A stretch of DNA of 64,000 bases from Garcia nutans (GCA_947685225.1 CANTUV010000007.1:13846501-13910500); one strand, 5' to 3'. Shown: positions 44,413 through 57,090, counted from the stretch's first letter. A program made the numbers and translations. Notes: generated from the letters alone by a model not told the origin.

Positions 44413-46476
44413 ATGGCTGCTATTCAACATTCTTCGAAGTTCGGGACACGCTCAAACAACGAATTACCTACTTACCTCTATAATAATGGGGTTAAGCAAG
44501 TTCCACTGTTACCATCTCGAGGATATCAAATTGATAGGAGTGTCATTCAACCACTTGCAAAGCAATGGATGAACACTACCCATTGGAGAAATGACCATAG
44601 GTCCAATTGATTTTGCTGCCCTAACAGGCGTCCGATACCACGAGATTCCCGTCCCTTTTACTGGCAATATTTTAACCCATGAGGAAATTCATCAATTGAC
44701 TGGTGTTAGGCCCTATTACAGAGTATCTTACAAAATCAAATATGAGCCTATTTGAGAATACTGGATGAAGTATACTCGACCTGTCTAAAAGGAGAGAGCT
44801 GAACAGTATACTCGGGGGTTTCTATTATATTTACTGGGGGCGACCATATTAGGTAGCACTGAGTTTGCCATCCATTTGTCAGTGTTACGTGCCCTTTTTC
44901 AATTTAGACCGTGTGCTAACCAGTGCATGGGGAGAAGCCGATCTTGCATGCCTCTATCATGGCTTTGATGTAATTTGCAGGAATAAAAGATCCTTTACTA
45001 GCTTTATGGCTATTGCTGAGGTATCACTTTTCTTATAACTATTGGTCCAAATAATGCATGTGTGTGGATTTTGACCTTTCTTTCTATGTACAGGTATGGG
45101 CATATGAGCACAATCTGGTGAGAATTCCTAACATTATTAAGCTGCGAGCCGAATACCCACGACTAAGCTTCTGGCTGTAAGGTCGTAAAGAAATACATGG
45201 AAGTCACCATATACACACTCACCGCTATCACATGAGTCGCTTAACCTGAGACCAAGTAAGAAAAATGTTAATATTAATATCAAAACTTATGAGTAAAACA
45301 AATTACCTGTTTGTTTTTCTATAGGTGGACATAGTTTGGTGGAGCACCGAAGAAAGAAATAATTGGACTGCATTTATGATTGATGCACTATCTTTACAAA
45401 AGTCCCATCGGATCATTGACAACCCAGTCTCTTGTGGTTGATATCTTGGCGAATGAGTATATAACTGGTTTCTCGATCCTGACTTGTGGAGGGTACCGGA
45501 AGATATCCCATCATTTGTATTGAACACCAGATCCATTTGGGAGCCTTATTGGAGTCATGCTCACAATGGCTTTGATATTAGGGACCTTCTGCTTTCACCG
45601 AATATCTCATATGCCAATTCATTCGGGATCAACTACTAAATTTTGAGGTGCCACCTGCTGGCATTCAATGGCTTCTCGGAGGTGAATAAGGAGCAATAGA
45701 AGTGGAGGATGGAGAGGAAGAAGAATACAAAAAAGAGGATGAAGGCGAGGAGGAGGAGAATGAGCCTTCTTCCCATTCTCTCGGTGATTCCGGGGCTGGC
45801 ACGTCTCAGGTAAACACTTACCATTATGTCATTGCAATTGTTTCTTCTTAATTTGTTCTGACTATTTTCATGATTATTGTAGGCTGCTGGTTCATTCAGT
45901 CACGAGGTTGGACCTTCCTCCGTTGTTCCAATTCAGCAGCAATTTTCACCAGTTCAACGGCAATTTTCTCCATTTTCTCCTTCTCTTCAGCTAGATGTGC
46001 TATCTTATCCTCAAGTCTTTGATTTGAGTTACCTGGTCTGTCATCTTATTCCATAATGATATATGCTTATATGTATGCATGAAAATGTATGTAAATATCT
46101 TTTCCTTGTCTGGGTCATAGTAGATGCTCGAAGAGCAGAAAAAAAAGCTGCAGGAAGAGTTAGCCTCTAGTCGTCAATATGTTGCCTATTGTGAAGGATT
46201 ATACCATCATGAGGCATAAAACTTTTAGAATTTTCAATTTCAAGGCATGAGGGATCTGAATGCTTCTTCTTCGAGAGGGCCCCGGACTGACGACCATGAT
46301 GCACCTCCTACTTTCTCATGTGATGACTATTACAGAACTGATTCTCATGGTAATAGAGGTTCGTGTGCTTCCTCTTTGAGTGGACTTTGGACAGATGATA
46401 TGTCTCCTCCTCCACAAGTGATGACTTTCTTAGGACTTTGTTCGATTATGGACTGCCTCCCCCTTCTCAGTGAATG
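44413..46476 (+). pseudogene. Antisense PMD pseudogene of Tat2
   Basis: It is a decayed homologue of the Tat1 PMD gene in the same place: just inside the 3' LTR and antisense to gag. It opens with MAAIQHSSKFGTR. It continues with IGPIDFAALTGVRYHEIP after a one-base loss near 44585, and then QYTRGFLLYLLGATILGSTE. Introns at about 45021-45093 and 45257-45324 match those of the Tat1 gene, and the exon after the first begins VWAYEHNLVRIPNI, the counterpart of TWAYEYFPDIAP. An acidic Glu-rich tail (about 45690-45800) follows. Several stops and frameshifts (for example near 44753, 44787 and 45178) show it is dead. Confidence 0.8.
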
Positions 46477-47930
46477 AAAATGTATTGACCAATCATGTAA
46501 AATTAATAAAAAGTATTTACTTTTGCAACTTGGATTTTCCCCCTTTTTTTTTGAAATTTAATTTTGAAATTAAATGTTGGCTTCGTCGAATTAGTGTCGA
46601 TATATCTCAGGGCTTGGTCTTTTAAATTAACATATCTATAGCATCATAACCCTAGTTATTATACTAAACTTAGGAATTAATTCTGTTTGAATAGGAATCA
46701 TTGCACTTCAGATGGGTACATACATATTACTTAGGCCAAAAGGTATCATTGAGTTTATATAATGCTATCTCACATGCATACTTATACAAACAATCTCCAC
46801 TAATAGACTCTACCTACCAAAAAGAGATTAATAGATCTTTAACAGACTTGAAATGGAGTCTATAAGGGACATGGGTTAGATGAAGGCCATTTGCAAATTA
46901 GAGTTAATGTAACACTGTTAACAAATCTTCACACTACAAACTTTCTGTTGGAGCTACAGGCGAATAGGAGCAATCTTAAACTTTAGGCATTTTAAACTAT
47001 GGATTATTATTATCTTGCTTCATGAAAAGATAGACTTCAATTTCCTTATAACTTCTTGAAAGAAATCTATATCTAATTAGGATGATCTTCGTCTTTTACT
47101 TTTACTTTTGCACAAACTCAGGACCCATTTTTTTTATCATATTTGTTGGGTTATGGCTATAGGAAAGTCACCTTGTTTGTGCTATCCTATGCTTCTGACT
47201 ATAAGGTAGCATGAGTTTACTTTAATGAGGATGGATTATTTTGTTGCCCTAATGCCACCTTTAAGATGAAATAGATCTAAGAAATTAGGTCTAGTTTGGA
47301 TAAAATTTTAAGTGTTCTTATGGTCTTGACTAAGCAACCTTTTTCTTAGTCTTCTTGTCCCTTTATTTCAGTGATCATCAGACTTGTCATAAGTGTTATA
47401 TCCACATAGGGTAGGTTAACGGGCTTACAAGCCAATAAAAAGGAAGCTAAAATCTTATGAAGGCTTAACAGGACAAACTACTGATTGATGTTAACAAGGT
47501 GGATTTTAGTTATTGGTTTATCAAACAATGCCTAAATCAAGTCTCCTTTAGATAAATAGAGTTCAATTTCACCTTAAAAGTTTTTCAAAGCATGTTCTAA
47601 GACCGACTAGAATCTAGACACGGGTAATTATGCAGGAGCCTTCTTTAAGTAAGCATACATAGTTCCATTCTATAGAACGATTCCTTCACCTAGTAAAGTC
47701 ATTCAAACTATGATACATAGATACTCTAATTTTTATAAATGTCAAGCTAAATTCATCATTGATTGAATACTAAAATGTCAAAAACCAACAAATTATAAAT
47801 GCAACAAAAGTAATTTATTTAAACCATCTTAATTTGAAAAAACATAATTGTTCTAATTAGGTACTAAAGAAAGCAAAATAAAATGAGCAACACTTCAAGA
47901 TAAAGTAGGTTTGTTGAATGAAATTTCTCC
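46477..47930. other. Tat2 internal region without recognised genes
   Basis: About 1.45 kb between the PMD pseudogene and the gag end. By analogy with Tat1 this is where integrase, RNase H and RT should be, but I find none of their motifs on either strand. Pol was deleted or never present. Confidence 0.6.
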
Positions 47931-48030
47931 TTACTTTACATCTTCAATACTCCCATCTTGAAAGGAGGATAAGATAGAATCTTCCTCCAATCCTCCTCCT
48001 ACCATGAAGGTTGCTGGTGGTGGCACTCTA
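47931..48030 (-). pseudogene. Tat2 gag, C-terminal fragment
   Basis: The minus strand reads VPPPATFMVGGGLEEDS and ends in EDVK then TAA at 47931-47933. It continues the gag sequence that breaks off at 61195 on the other side of the Athila insertion, though a frame change is needed. The gag identity of this piece rests on continuity, not on a motif. Confidence 0.5.
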
Positions 48031-48368
48031 TGTTTTATTAGTTTTTGTCATAGAATTGTATCTTATTTATTATGATGATTATTGTTTTCTTCAGGTATTT
48101 TGGTAGTTTTAATCTATTTATTTAGTGATTTCATCAATTTTGGTAGTTTTAATTTATTTCAATGTTTATGTCATTTTTGTTCTAGTTTTTAGTGTGGTGT
48201 TTATGTGTTGTTGGTTAATGTTTATTTGATTATTGTTTAAAGTTTGTTTCAAGTGTTTGTTTTAGGTTAATATGCAAAATATTTCCTTGGAAGAAAGAAT
48301 AGCATGAAGCAGTGTCTCACCTTAAGGGCAAAACCAAGGAACCAAGAGAGGAAGGAAAAATTGGCAGT

Positions 48369-48663
48369 AAGTGACACACTCAGGTGACACGGCAAAGCCA
48401 GGAGCTTGGCCGTGTCCCACACTTAGCCAAGGAAGAAGATCAAAGAAAGAAGAGCAAAGAACGAAGAGATCAGTAGGTGACACACTCAGGTGACACGGCC
48501 AAGCCACTAGCCGTGTCACTTGACACGGCCAGGAGCTTGGCCGTGTCACACTCCATTCCAAAGAAGAAAAGATGAAGGATTACATAGAAGCAGAAACATC
48601 CAAGTGACACGGCCAAGCCACTAGCCGTGTCACATGACACGGCCACCAGCTTGGCCGTGTCAC
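48369..48663. repeat. Palindromic ACACGGCC/GGCCGTGT blocks, Athila 5' LTR
   Basis: Three blocks, at about 48382-48420, 48491-48552 and 48603-48663. A full block is two adjacent hairpins, GTGACACGGCCAAG with GCCGTGTCAC and GACACGGCCAGGAG with CTTGGCCGTGTC. The first block lacks about 25 bp present in the 3' LTR copy. Confidence 0.9.
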
Positions 48664-48714
48664 TCCATAGACTAAAGGAAGAAAGAAAATGAGGATTTTT
48701 AGAGTGAGGTTTCG

Positions 48715-48722
48715 TATAAATA
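48715..48722 (+). promoter_or_regulatory. Athila 5' LTR TATA box
   Basis: TATAAATA in TTCGTATAAATAAGAGG, about 50 bp downstream of the last palindromic block. Confidence 0.8.
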
Positions 48723-49691
48723 AGAGGATTAGGGTTTTTGAAAAGGTTTTACAGAATTTATCAGCCGTCAAACAAAACCTTTGAGCTTCCATTTGTTTTA
48801 TTGGAGAATTTTGATTATACTTTGATGCAAACAGTCTAGATTACATTTGTTTTAGCCACCGCAATATTCTTCTAGCAAAGATCTGATCAAGAGATTCTTC
48901 AGAAGCTAAAGAAAGTTTGTAATTTGGTTTTGTTCTCAAACTTTATCTCTTAAGTTTCATTGGAATTGTATTCATGAATTCTATTATGTCTAAATTGATT
49001 TCTTTGAATTTTAATGAGACGAATCTATTTGATAGCATCATTATGAACTAATTTAATCTAGTCTAGGGTTTGTATGGATCTACTATGATTGTTTGAATTG
49101 GTTATTGCTCTTAACTGAATTATTTCTTTAGCCTTAATTGAATGGATTACTTTTAATATATAATTGATTGGCCACCAATTATGTGTTTTAGGTATTAGAT
49201 GAAGGATTGAGAAATGAAGTCTAATGCTGGAATAATTCAATTAGGGACTTAAGTGAATTAGAAATATAACCTAAGAAAAGGATCATTTTAATTGTAACAA
49301 TATTATTTGAAAGAGGTTTGAATGCGAGAGCTTATTTCCTTGATTCAATTAATTAAATTGCTTGAAATCTGATCTTTGAAATTAAATTGGTTGAGAGGAA
49401 TAACCATTCATACATATAAGTTAGTAGAGAAGTGCAAACCCTAGACCTTTCTTTTAAGTGAATCAATATATCAGCTTAGTTTACTTTTATTGTTTTAAAC
49501 TCCATTCGATCTGTCTTCATTAGTTGTTAGCAATTTAAATTTATTGATAATTTTTTATTTGCAATCTGATAATCAATTAGCTTATCTAGCTTCCTTGTGA
49601 GACGACCTTAAGGTGTTCACTAAGATACTACAGCAGCCTCGTATACTTGCGAGTGTAGTTCTAGTAGTGTTAATTAGTGAGCAATAAGTTT

Positions 49692-49709
49692 TTGGCGCCG
49701 CTCCGGGGA
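49692..49709 (+). other. Athila primer binding site (Asp type)
   Basis: TTGGCGCCGCTCCGGGGA resembles TGGCGCCGTTGCCGGGGA, the Asp-tRNA-complementary site usual for Athila, with changes in the middle. Confidence 0.85.
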
Positions 49710-51524
49710 GGCTAATTGGCGTAATTGTTTATTAGGCATAAATATTTTAGATTATTTTTCATTGTTTACATTTTATTTTATTTGTCTTTTGCTTTTAATA
49801 ATTCTTTTTTTTTTCTAGAAATTTTGTTTATGCAAGGCAGGAGATCACTCGGAGGAGAACTATACCCAGTTATTCCAGAAATTCAGAGAGTGAAAAGGGG
49901 CAGAGAAGAGTTTGAACTATATACCGGATTTGATACAGAGGAGGACACTTCTGATTTTGAGTCGGATACTGCACAATCTACCAATATGGGAGACGAAAGG
50001 CAAAGAACTATGAGGGATTTTGCTAGACCTGTCATTGGAACTTCCACTTCTTGTATCAGATTGACAGATGCAGCAAGAAATTATGAGTTGAAAAACATCC
50101 ATTACAACATGCTGCCATCATTCTATGGAGTTCCAAATGAAGATCCTTTGAACTTTATTCGGGATTTCTATTCCACCCTCAACACTTTTCCATTGGGAGG
50201 ACTAACAGAGGACCAGTTGAGGATGAGATGCTTTCCGCATACAATAAAGGATAGGGCAAAGAGTTGGCTTATGATGTTGCCTGAAAATTCTTTGACAACT
50301 TGGGAGCAAATTTATATCAAGTTTATGGGCAAATTTTACTCACATCAGAAGACAGCTGAATTGAGAGGGAAAATAGCTACATTCTCTCAATTTGAGGAGA
50401 GCCATTTCATGAGGCTTGGGACAGGTTTAAGATGTTATTGATCCAGTGTCCACATCATCACTACCCACTTCAACTTTTGAATCAGTTTTTCTACGATGGT
50501 CTAACCCAGCAATTTCAGAATACTGTTGATAACGCAGTTGGGGGAGCTATGGGAGAAATGTTGCGCTCAGATTAACTCTACCACAAAGCGTCACTCGCAA
50601 GTATACGAGGTAGCTGTAGCAAAGGTGATCGCCCCAAGGTCGTTCTCTCAAGGAAGATAAAGTAGTTAATGGCTTATCAGAATATGTTTAACAAGTAATA
50701 AAGAGATTTATAAATTGCTAAATAATGAAGAAAATTGATTAAAGGTTAAAACAATAAAAGTAAATTGAGCTGTGTTTTGATTCACTTGATAGAATGGTCT
50801 AGGGTTTGCACTTCTCTACTACTTATATATATGAACAGTTATTCCTCTTAACTAATTCAATTTCAAAGATTAAATCTCAAACAACTCAACTAATCAAGTC
50901 AAGGAAATAAGCTCTCGCATTCAAACCTCTTTCAACTAATCTTGTTATAAGTGAAATAATCTTTTTAATAGGTTATATCTCTAATTCACCTAAGTCCCTA
51001 ATTGAATTGTTCAAGTATTAAACTTCATCTCTCGATACATCATCTAATACCTTAAAACACATAATTGGTGATCAATCAATTATATATTAACAATGTTTCA
51101 TTCAATCAAGGCTAAAGAAATTATTAGCTAAGAGAATAACCAAATCATACAATCATAGCAGATCCATACAAACCCTAGACTAGATCAAATTAGTTCATAA
51201 TGATTTCAAGCATACTCATCTCATTAATATTCAAAGAAATCAACTTAGACATGCTAATGTTCATAAATACAATTTCAATGAAAATAAGAGATAAAGTTCA
51301 AGAACAAAACCAAATTACAAACTCCTTGAAGCTTCTGAAGAATCTCTTGTTCAAATCTTGCAAGAAGGATGTCTCAATGGCTAGAACAATCTAATCTAAG
51401 CTAGTTTTAATCCAAAGTGAAATCAAAATCAAGAAAACAAATGTTAAAACCCTCTCTTTGCTCTCTGACGGCTCCAAAATCTGTTCTCAATCGTCAACTC
51501 CCTCAACCCTAACTTTTTTTTTGC

Positions 51525-51531
51525 TTTTATA
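51525..51531 (-). promoter_or_regulatory. TATA box of solo LTR
   Basis: TATAAAA in TTTCGTATAAAAGC on the minus strand, about 45 bp downstream of the palindromic repeats in transcription direction. Confidence 0.7.
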
Positions 51532-51572
51532 CGAAACGTCGGCTTTAAAATTCGGTGCGCATTTGGTTTATG

Positions 51573-52264
51573 AGGGACACGGCCAGGTGATGAGGGACAC
51601 GACCGTGTGAGGGCTTGTTGGAGGGACACGGCCGTGTCCCTTGCCAGTGTCCGCCTCTGCTTGTTTCTCTCTTCTTTCTTCTTTAGTTGAGTGACACGGC
51701 CAAGTCATGAGTGACTTGGCCGTGTTGTACTATGATTGAGGGACACGGCCACATGACTTGGCCGTGTCCCTTGCCTGTGTCTTCCACTGTAAGTTTTTAG
51801 TCTTCTTTGCCTTTGGAATTGGTGTGACACGGCCAAGTCAGAAGTGACTTGGCCGTGTTGGAGCATTTTTGGAGGGACATGGCCATGTTTGAAGTGACTT
51901 GGCCGTGTTACTTCATTTTGGAGAGACATGGCCAGGTGACTTGGCCATGTCGCTTGGATGTGTCGCCTGACTTGGCCATGTAGCTTGCATGTGTCGCTTG
52001 ACTTGGCCATGTCGCTTGCATGTGTCGCCTACTGTGATGACTTGGCCGTGTTTGAGCATATTTGGAGAGACATGGCCAGGTGACTTGGCCATGTCGCTTG
52101 CATGTGTCGCCTGACTTGGCCATGTCGCTTGCATGTGTCGCCTACTGTGATGACTTGGCCGTGTTTGAGCATATTTGGAGAGACATGGCCAGGTGACTTG
52201 GCCATGTCACTTGCATGTGTCGCCTGACTTGGCCATGTCGCTTGCATGTGTCGCCTACTGTGAT
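51573..52264. repeat. Expanded ACACGGCC/GGCCGTGT array with 113-bp higher-order unit
   Basis: Palindromic arms GACACGGCC/GGCCGTGTC, many mutated to GACATGGCC/GGCCATGTC, run for about 690 bp. From about 51918 they are organised in a 113-bp repeat: ACTGTGATGA recurs at 52031, 52144 and 52257. The host LTRs hold only three blocks. Confidence 0.9.
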
Positions 52265-53157
52265 GATTTCTTCTTCTTCAGTCTTGGTTCCTTGGCTTTT
52301 TTTAACCTAAAACAAAACTCAAACAAACTTTAAACAAAAAGTAAATAAACAATAACCAACAAAACATAAACACCATACTAAAAACTAGATAAAAAAAAAC
52401 GACATAAACACTGAAATAAACTAAAACTACAAAATTAACAAAAACACTAAATAAACCGATTTAAACTAATAAAATACCTAAATAAAACAATAATTATTAT
52501 AATAAACAAGACACAAATCTATAACAAAAACTAACAAAACATGAAAAGACAGCAGATGAAACTTATGAAATCTTTGAAATGTTGGGAGCTAATTCTCAAC
52601 AGAAAAGTGTAAGAGGAAGAAGTAAAGGGGTGAATCAATTGGAAGCCAATAGTGAGATGGTAAATTAGATAGCTGAATTGACAAGGTAAGTGCAGATGCT
52701 GAATATGAAGAACAATACTTCTTCATCCACTCAAGAAGTGTGTGAAATTTGTGGAACTTTCGGGCATGGAGCAAATATATGCCCCTCTGCATATGTGTCT
52801 TATGGAAATGAGGTTGAACAAGTCAATGCTATGGGGGGATATCAACTAAGGGCCCAGAATGATCCTTACTCAAATACTTACAATCCTGGTTGGCGGAATC
52901 ATCCAAATTTTTCCTGGGCAACAAATAATTCTCAACAACCTTTCCATTTGCTCCAGAGGCAAAACCAACCAAAGGGTCAATCTTCAAATCAAGGGCAGCC
53001 TAAGAGAGAGAGTTTGGAGGATAGTTTACAGGCCTTTATCCAAGTCAGTGCTAAGAATCAAGAGATGAATAACAAGAGGCTGGATTCATTAGAAGCATCT
53101 TTTAAGAAAGTGGAGACTCAAGTGGGACAACTTGCACAACAGATGCATATTCAATAA

Positions 53158-54321
53158 AAAGGGAAATTTCCTAGTCAACCTGAGTAGGCACAATCAGTGA
53201 CTGTTCTTAGAAGTGGCAAGGTAATAAACAATAATGATGTTGAAAATAATTCTATGAATGCAGGTGATCAAAAGAACAAAAAGGAAGGAGAACCAGAGAA
53301 CAAAAGTGCTGGAGAAAGATCAATGGAGAAATCCCCTTCAGCAGATTTACACAAGGCAAGTAATCCTTACCGGCCACCTATACCATTCCCCAGCAGGTTG
53401 AAGAATGATAAACAAGATAAGTAATTTTCAGACATCTTCAACATGTTGTCCAAGGTAAGTATTAACTTACCCTTACTTGAAGCAATAAAGAACATGGCGG
53501 CTTATGCCAAATTCTTCAAGGAACTGAATACCAAGAAAAAAAGGTATGAGCCAAATGAAAAGGTGATAGTGTCAGAGGTAGCTAGTGCTATTTTGCAGCA
53601 TAAACTACCTCCGAAGCTAAAGGATCCTGGTAGTTTCATAATTCAAATTACTATGGGTAATGGAAAGGGGACTGATGGCATGTGTGATTTAGGAGCCAGT
53701 GTAAATTTGATGCCTTATTCTGTGTATCTTGAATTAGAACTTGGGGAACTTAAACCTACCAAAATGGTGTTGCAATTAGCTGACAGATCTCTTAGATTCC
53801 CGAAAGGGGTTATAGAAGATGTGTTAGTTAAGGTTGGTAGGTTGATAGTACCTGTGGATTTTATAGTTCTTGACATGGAAGGAAGTAACTCTACACCATC
53901 CGCACATACTATTCTACTGGGTAGGCCTTTTATGGCTACTACCAACACCTTGATAGATGTTAAAAATGGTAAATTATCAATGACTGTCTTGGGACAAACG
54001 GTTGAATTTTCTATTTTTAACACTTCTCCCATTTCTACAACTGCATTATATGAGGATTGCTCTTTAATTGATTGTATTGACGTAGTTGTTTCAGATGTTT
54101 TCTTGCAGACAGGGTCCTCAGATAAATTGGAGCTGGCACTGACCTTAGATCATGGTTTGGATATTTTTGATTTAGAAATATCCAGTTGCCTTGAGACATT
54201 AGAGAGTGTTGAAATAGAGGAACTTAAGGAGGACCTAGTATTTGAACTTCCCCCCATCCAAAAGGAAGAGAAGAATCCTGCACTTGAGTTAGAGCTGAAA
54301 GAGTTACTTAAAAAAATCTGA
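53158..54321 (+). pseudogene. Athila protease region
   Basis: A spacer of charged sequence with stops (53185, 53422-53424) leads into an open stretch 53443-54321. The aspartic protease motif MCDLGASVNLMPYS is at about 53680-53720 and the second hallmark ILLGRPFM at about 53911-53934. It is in the same frame as gag, and RT follows in another frame. The protease cuts the polyprotein in this family. The motif itself is intact. Confidence 0.85.
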
Positions 54322-54329
54322 AATATGTG

Positions 54330-55870
54330 TTTTTAGGAGATCACAACACCTTACCTGTGATAATATTTAACGAACTTAGTGAAGGGGAGGAGATGAGGTT
54401 GTTGAGTGAGCTAAAAAGATTGAAAAGAGCAATAGGATAGGGATTGAGTGATATCAAAGGTATTAGCCCTTTAATGTGCATGCATAAAATCACCTTAGAA
54501 GAGGGAGCTAAACCTGTGAGGGAGACCCAAAGGCGCCTTAACCCAAACATGAGTGAAGTGGTTAAGAAGGAAGTGCTCAAATTGCTTGATGAAGGAGTGA
54601 TATATCCAATAGCTAATAGTGAGTGGGTGAGCCCAGTACATGTAGTGCCTAAGAAATCAGGAATCACTGTGGTGAAAAATGAAAATGATGAATTGGTTCC
54701 TACTAGGACTACTACTGGGTGAAGAATGTGTATCGAATATAGGAAGTTGAACAATGCCACAAAGAAAGACCATTTCCCTCTTCCTTTTATTGATCAGATG
54801 TTGGATAAACTTTTTGGACACTCACATTATTGCTTTTTGGATGGACTTTCAGGTTATTATCAAGTGCCGATATCACAAGAGGATCAATCCAAGACTACTT
54901 TTACTTGCCCTTTTAGGACTTATGCATTTCGGCGTATTCCCTTTGGCTTGTGCAATGCGCCTGCAACTTTTCAGAGATGCGTGATGTCTGTCTTCACAGA
55001 CATGATAGATGATTTTATTGAGGTATTTATGGATGACTTTTCTGTTTTCGGTGATTCTTTTGATAATTGCCTCAATAAACTTGTTCTTGTACTTGAGAGA
55101 TGCATTGAATGTAACCTCACTTTGAGTTGGGAAAAGAGTCATTTCATGGTTACTCAGGGCATTGTATTAGGTCATGTTGTGTCGAGTAAAGGGATTGAGG
55201 TGGATAAGGCTAAGGTAGAGTTGATTGCTAAGTTACCCCCACCTACCTCTTTTAAGGGAATAAGAAGTTTTCTAGTGCATGCAGGTTTTTACCGGAGGTT
55301 TATTAAAGATTTTTCTAAAATAAGCCAACCATTGTGTCATTTGCTTGGGAAAGATGTTCCATTTGAGTTTACTGCACAATGCATGCAAGCCTTTAATTCC
55401 CTTAAGGAAAAACTGACTAGTGCACCGGTAATTGTAGCTCCTGTTTGGTCTTTACCTTTTGAAATTATATGTGATGCCTCTAATCATGCAGTAGGAGCTG
55501 TTCTTGGGCAAAGGGTTGAGAAATTTTTGAGAGTAATATATTATGCTAGCTTGACCCTAAATAGTGCGCAAATGAATTACACAACAACTGAAAAGGAAAT
55601 GTTAGCTGTTATTTTTGCTTTAGATAAGTTTAGAGCATATTTAATTGGGTAAAAAATTATTATGCATTCTGATCATGCAGCTCTAAAATATCTTTTGACA
55701 AAACAACATGCTAAACCTTGCTTAATTAGATAGGTGTTATTATTGTAAGAATTTGATTTTCAAATCAAAGATACTAAAGGAAGTGAAAATGTTGTAGTTG
55801 ATCATTTATCTAGATTACCCTACTTTGGTGAAAATCTTGCATCTGATAGCATTCATAAAAATTTAGAAGC
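54330..55870 (+). pseudogene. Athila RT and RNase H pseudogene
   Basis: RT has WVSPVHVVPKKSG, then a stop at 54720-54722 where Trp (TGG) is expected, MCIEYRKLN, IPFGLCNAPATF and the catalytic FMDD at 55026-55037. RNase H has PFEIICDASNHAVGAVLGQ and TTTEKEMLAVIFALDKFR. It is interrupted at 55650-55652 and by further stops to about 55750, and ends near DHLSRL. A frame change from the protease occurs at about 54300-54360. Confidence 0.92.
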
Positions 55871-55889
55871 ATTTCCTAATGAGCAGCTG

Positions 55890-57090
55890 TTTGTGGTAAT
55901 GAATGCACCTTGGTTTGCAGATATTGCTAACTATCTTGCTTGTGGTATTTTGCATTCTGACATGTCATTTCAGGAAAAGAAAAGGTTTTTACACTTGAGT
56001 AAATTTTATTTTTGGGATGAACCTTACCTATTCCGGATATGCAAAGATGAGATAGTTTGCAGGTGTGTATCTGAGGAAGAACAACTGAGTGTTCTTCAAT
56101 TTTGTCATGACCTTCACTGTGGTGGTCATTTTGGAGGAAGAAAGACTGCAGAAAAGGTGCTTTAAAGTGGTTTTTACTGGCCTACTCTATTCAAAGATGA
56201 TCAAGAATATTGTAAGCATTGTGACCGCTGTCAAAGAGTGGGTAACATTGGGAGGAGGAATGAAATGCCCCTTCAATCGTATATTGTTGTTGAACTGTTT
56301 GATGTGTGGGGAATAGACTTTATGGGTCCTTTTACCAAGTCTTTTGGTTATGAATATATTTTAGTTGCTGTTGATTATGTTTCAAAATGGGTGGAGGCAA
56401 TCCCCACCCGCACTAATGATGCTAATGTGGTTGTTAAATTTGTGAAGGAAAATATTCTTAGCAGATTTGGCACGCCAAAAGTGATAGTCAGTGATGGGGG
56501 GAAGTCATTTCTGCAACAAACATTTTGAGAAATTAATGCACAAATTTGGTTTGAAACACAAGGTGGCGACCCCATACCATCCACAGACGTCTGGACAAGT
56601 TGAAACATCCAACAAACAAATTAAAGGAATTCTGGAGAAACAGTCAACTTATCAAGGAAGGATTAGGCGAGTAGATTGCATGATGCATTGTGGGCATATC
56701 GGACTACTTTTAAGACTGCTTTGGGTATGAGTCCATACCGATTGGTTTTTGGTAAGGCTTGTCATTTACCAGTGGAGTTGGAGCACAAAGCGTATTGGGC
56801 AATCAAGACTCTGAATTTAGACTTGGACAAGGCAAAGAAAGAACGTTTTCTGCAAATTTCAGAATTAGATGAATTGAGGAATGAGGCATATGAGAGTTCA
56901 AGGATTTATAAGGATCGCACTAAAGCACTTCATGACAGAATTATAGTGCGAAAGACATTGAGCCCAGGTATGAAAGTTTTACTTTTTAATTATCGTCTTC
57001 GTCTGTTTCCAGGAAAACTCAAGTCTTGATGGAGTGGTCCTTTCGAGATAACTCAAGTATATCCTTTGACCTAGTCTCCTTTCGACCTTT
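55890..57090 (+). pseudogene. Athila integrase pseudogene
   Basis: The zinc region runs from HCGGHFGGRKTAEKVL (about 56115-56162) to CKHCDRCQRVG (about 56215-56250), with a stop in between. The core has WGIDFMGPF, VIVSDGG and TSGQVETSNKQ, so the Asp-Asp-Glu triad is recognisable. One-base shifts lie near 56505 and 56680. The C-terminal WSGPF motif follows a stop at 57027-57029. It joins cDNA into the genome in live relatives. Confidence 0.9.

Larger units (their letters stand above)
48031..49686 (+). mobile_element. Athila 5' LTR
   Basis: It starts TGTTTTATTAG and ends near GAGCAATA, the terminal CA having decayed relative to GCGCAACA in the 3' copy. A 40-bp segment near 48108-48148 is present here and absent in the 3' LTR, between repeats of TTTTGGTAGTTTTAAT. 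TATA is at 48715-48722. Confidence 0.93.
50559..52541 (-). mobile_element. Inverted Athila-family solo LTR (1983 bp)
   Basis: On the plus strand it starts TGTTGCGCTC, the complement of the Athila LTR end GAGCGCAACA, and ends ACAAAACA, the complement of TGTTTT. Flanking AGAAA (50554-50558) and TGAAA (52542-52546) match at 4 of 5 positions, and the host gag frame rejoins across it. A minus-strand TATA lies at 51525-51531. It is longer than the host LTRs because the palindromic repeats have expanded, and it belongs to a diverged subfamily. Confidence 0.92.
49830..53157 (+). pseudogene. Athila gag pseudogene, split by solo LTR
   Basis: The start MQGRRSLGGELYPVI is at 49830. The gag core includes RCFPHTIKDRAKSWLMMLP. 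A one-base insertion near 50405 breaks the frame. The solo LTR occupies 50559-52541, and the gag frame resumes immediately after it. Two stops follow (52663-52665 and near 52687). A zinc knuckle of the C-X2-C-X4-H-X4-C type, CEICGTFGHGANIC, lies at about 52742-52785. A Gln/Asn-rich stretch and a coiled-coil-like segment (LDSLEASFKKVETQVGQL) end at a stop at 53155-53157. It is the capsid gene of the element. Confidence 0.9.

Noticed and set aside
48369..48663. Regular repeats with spacers, superficially like a CRISPR array
   Set aside because: Units are palindromic LTR repeats in a plant retrotransposon, the spacers are themselves repeated, and no cas gene is possible here.
49058..49240. Short minus-strand frame repeated at 60566-60748
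   Set aside because: It occurs only because both Athila LTRs carry the same sequence; no start context or domain.
51705..52247. Several overlapping minus-strand open frames of 70-100 codons with repeating Gln-Val-Thr-Trp-Pro-type peptides
   Set aside because: They are translations of the ACACGGCC palindromic array inside a solo LTR; open in several frames because the repeat lacks stops, not because of coding.
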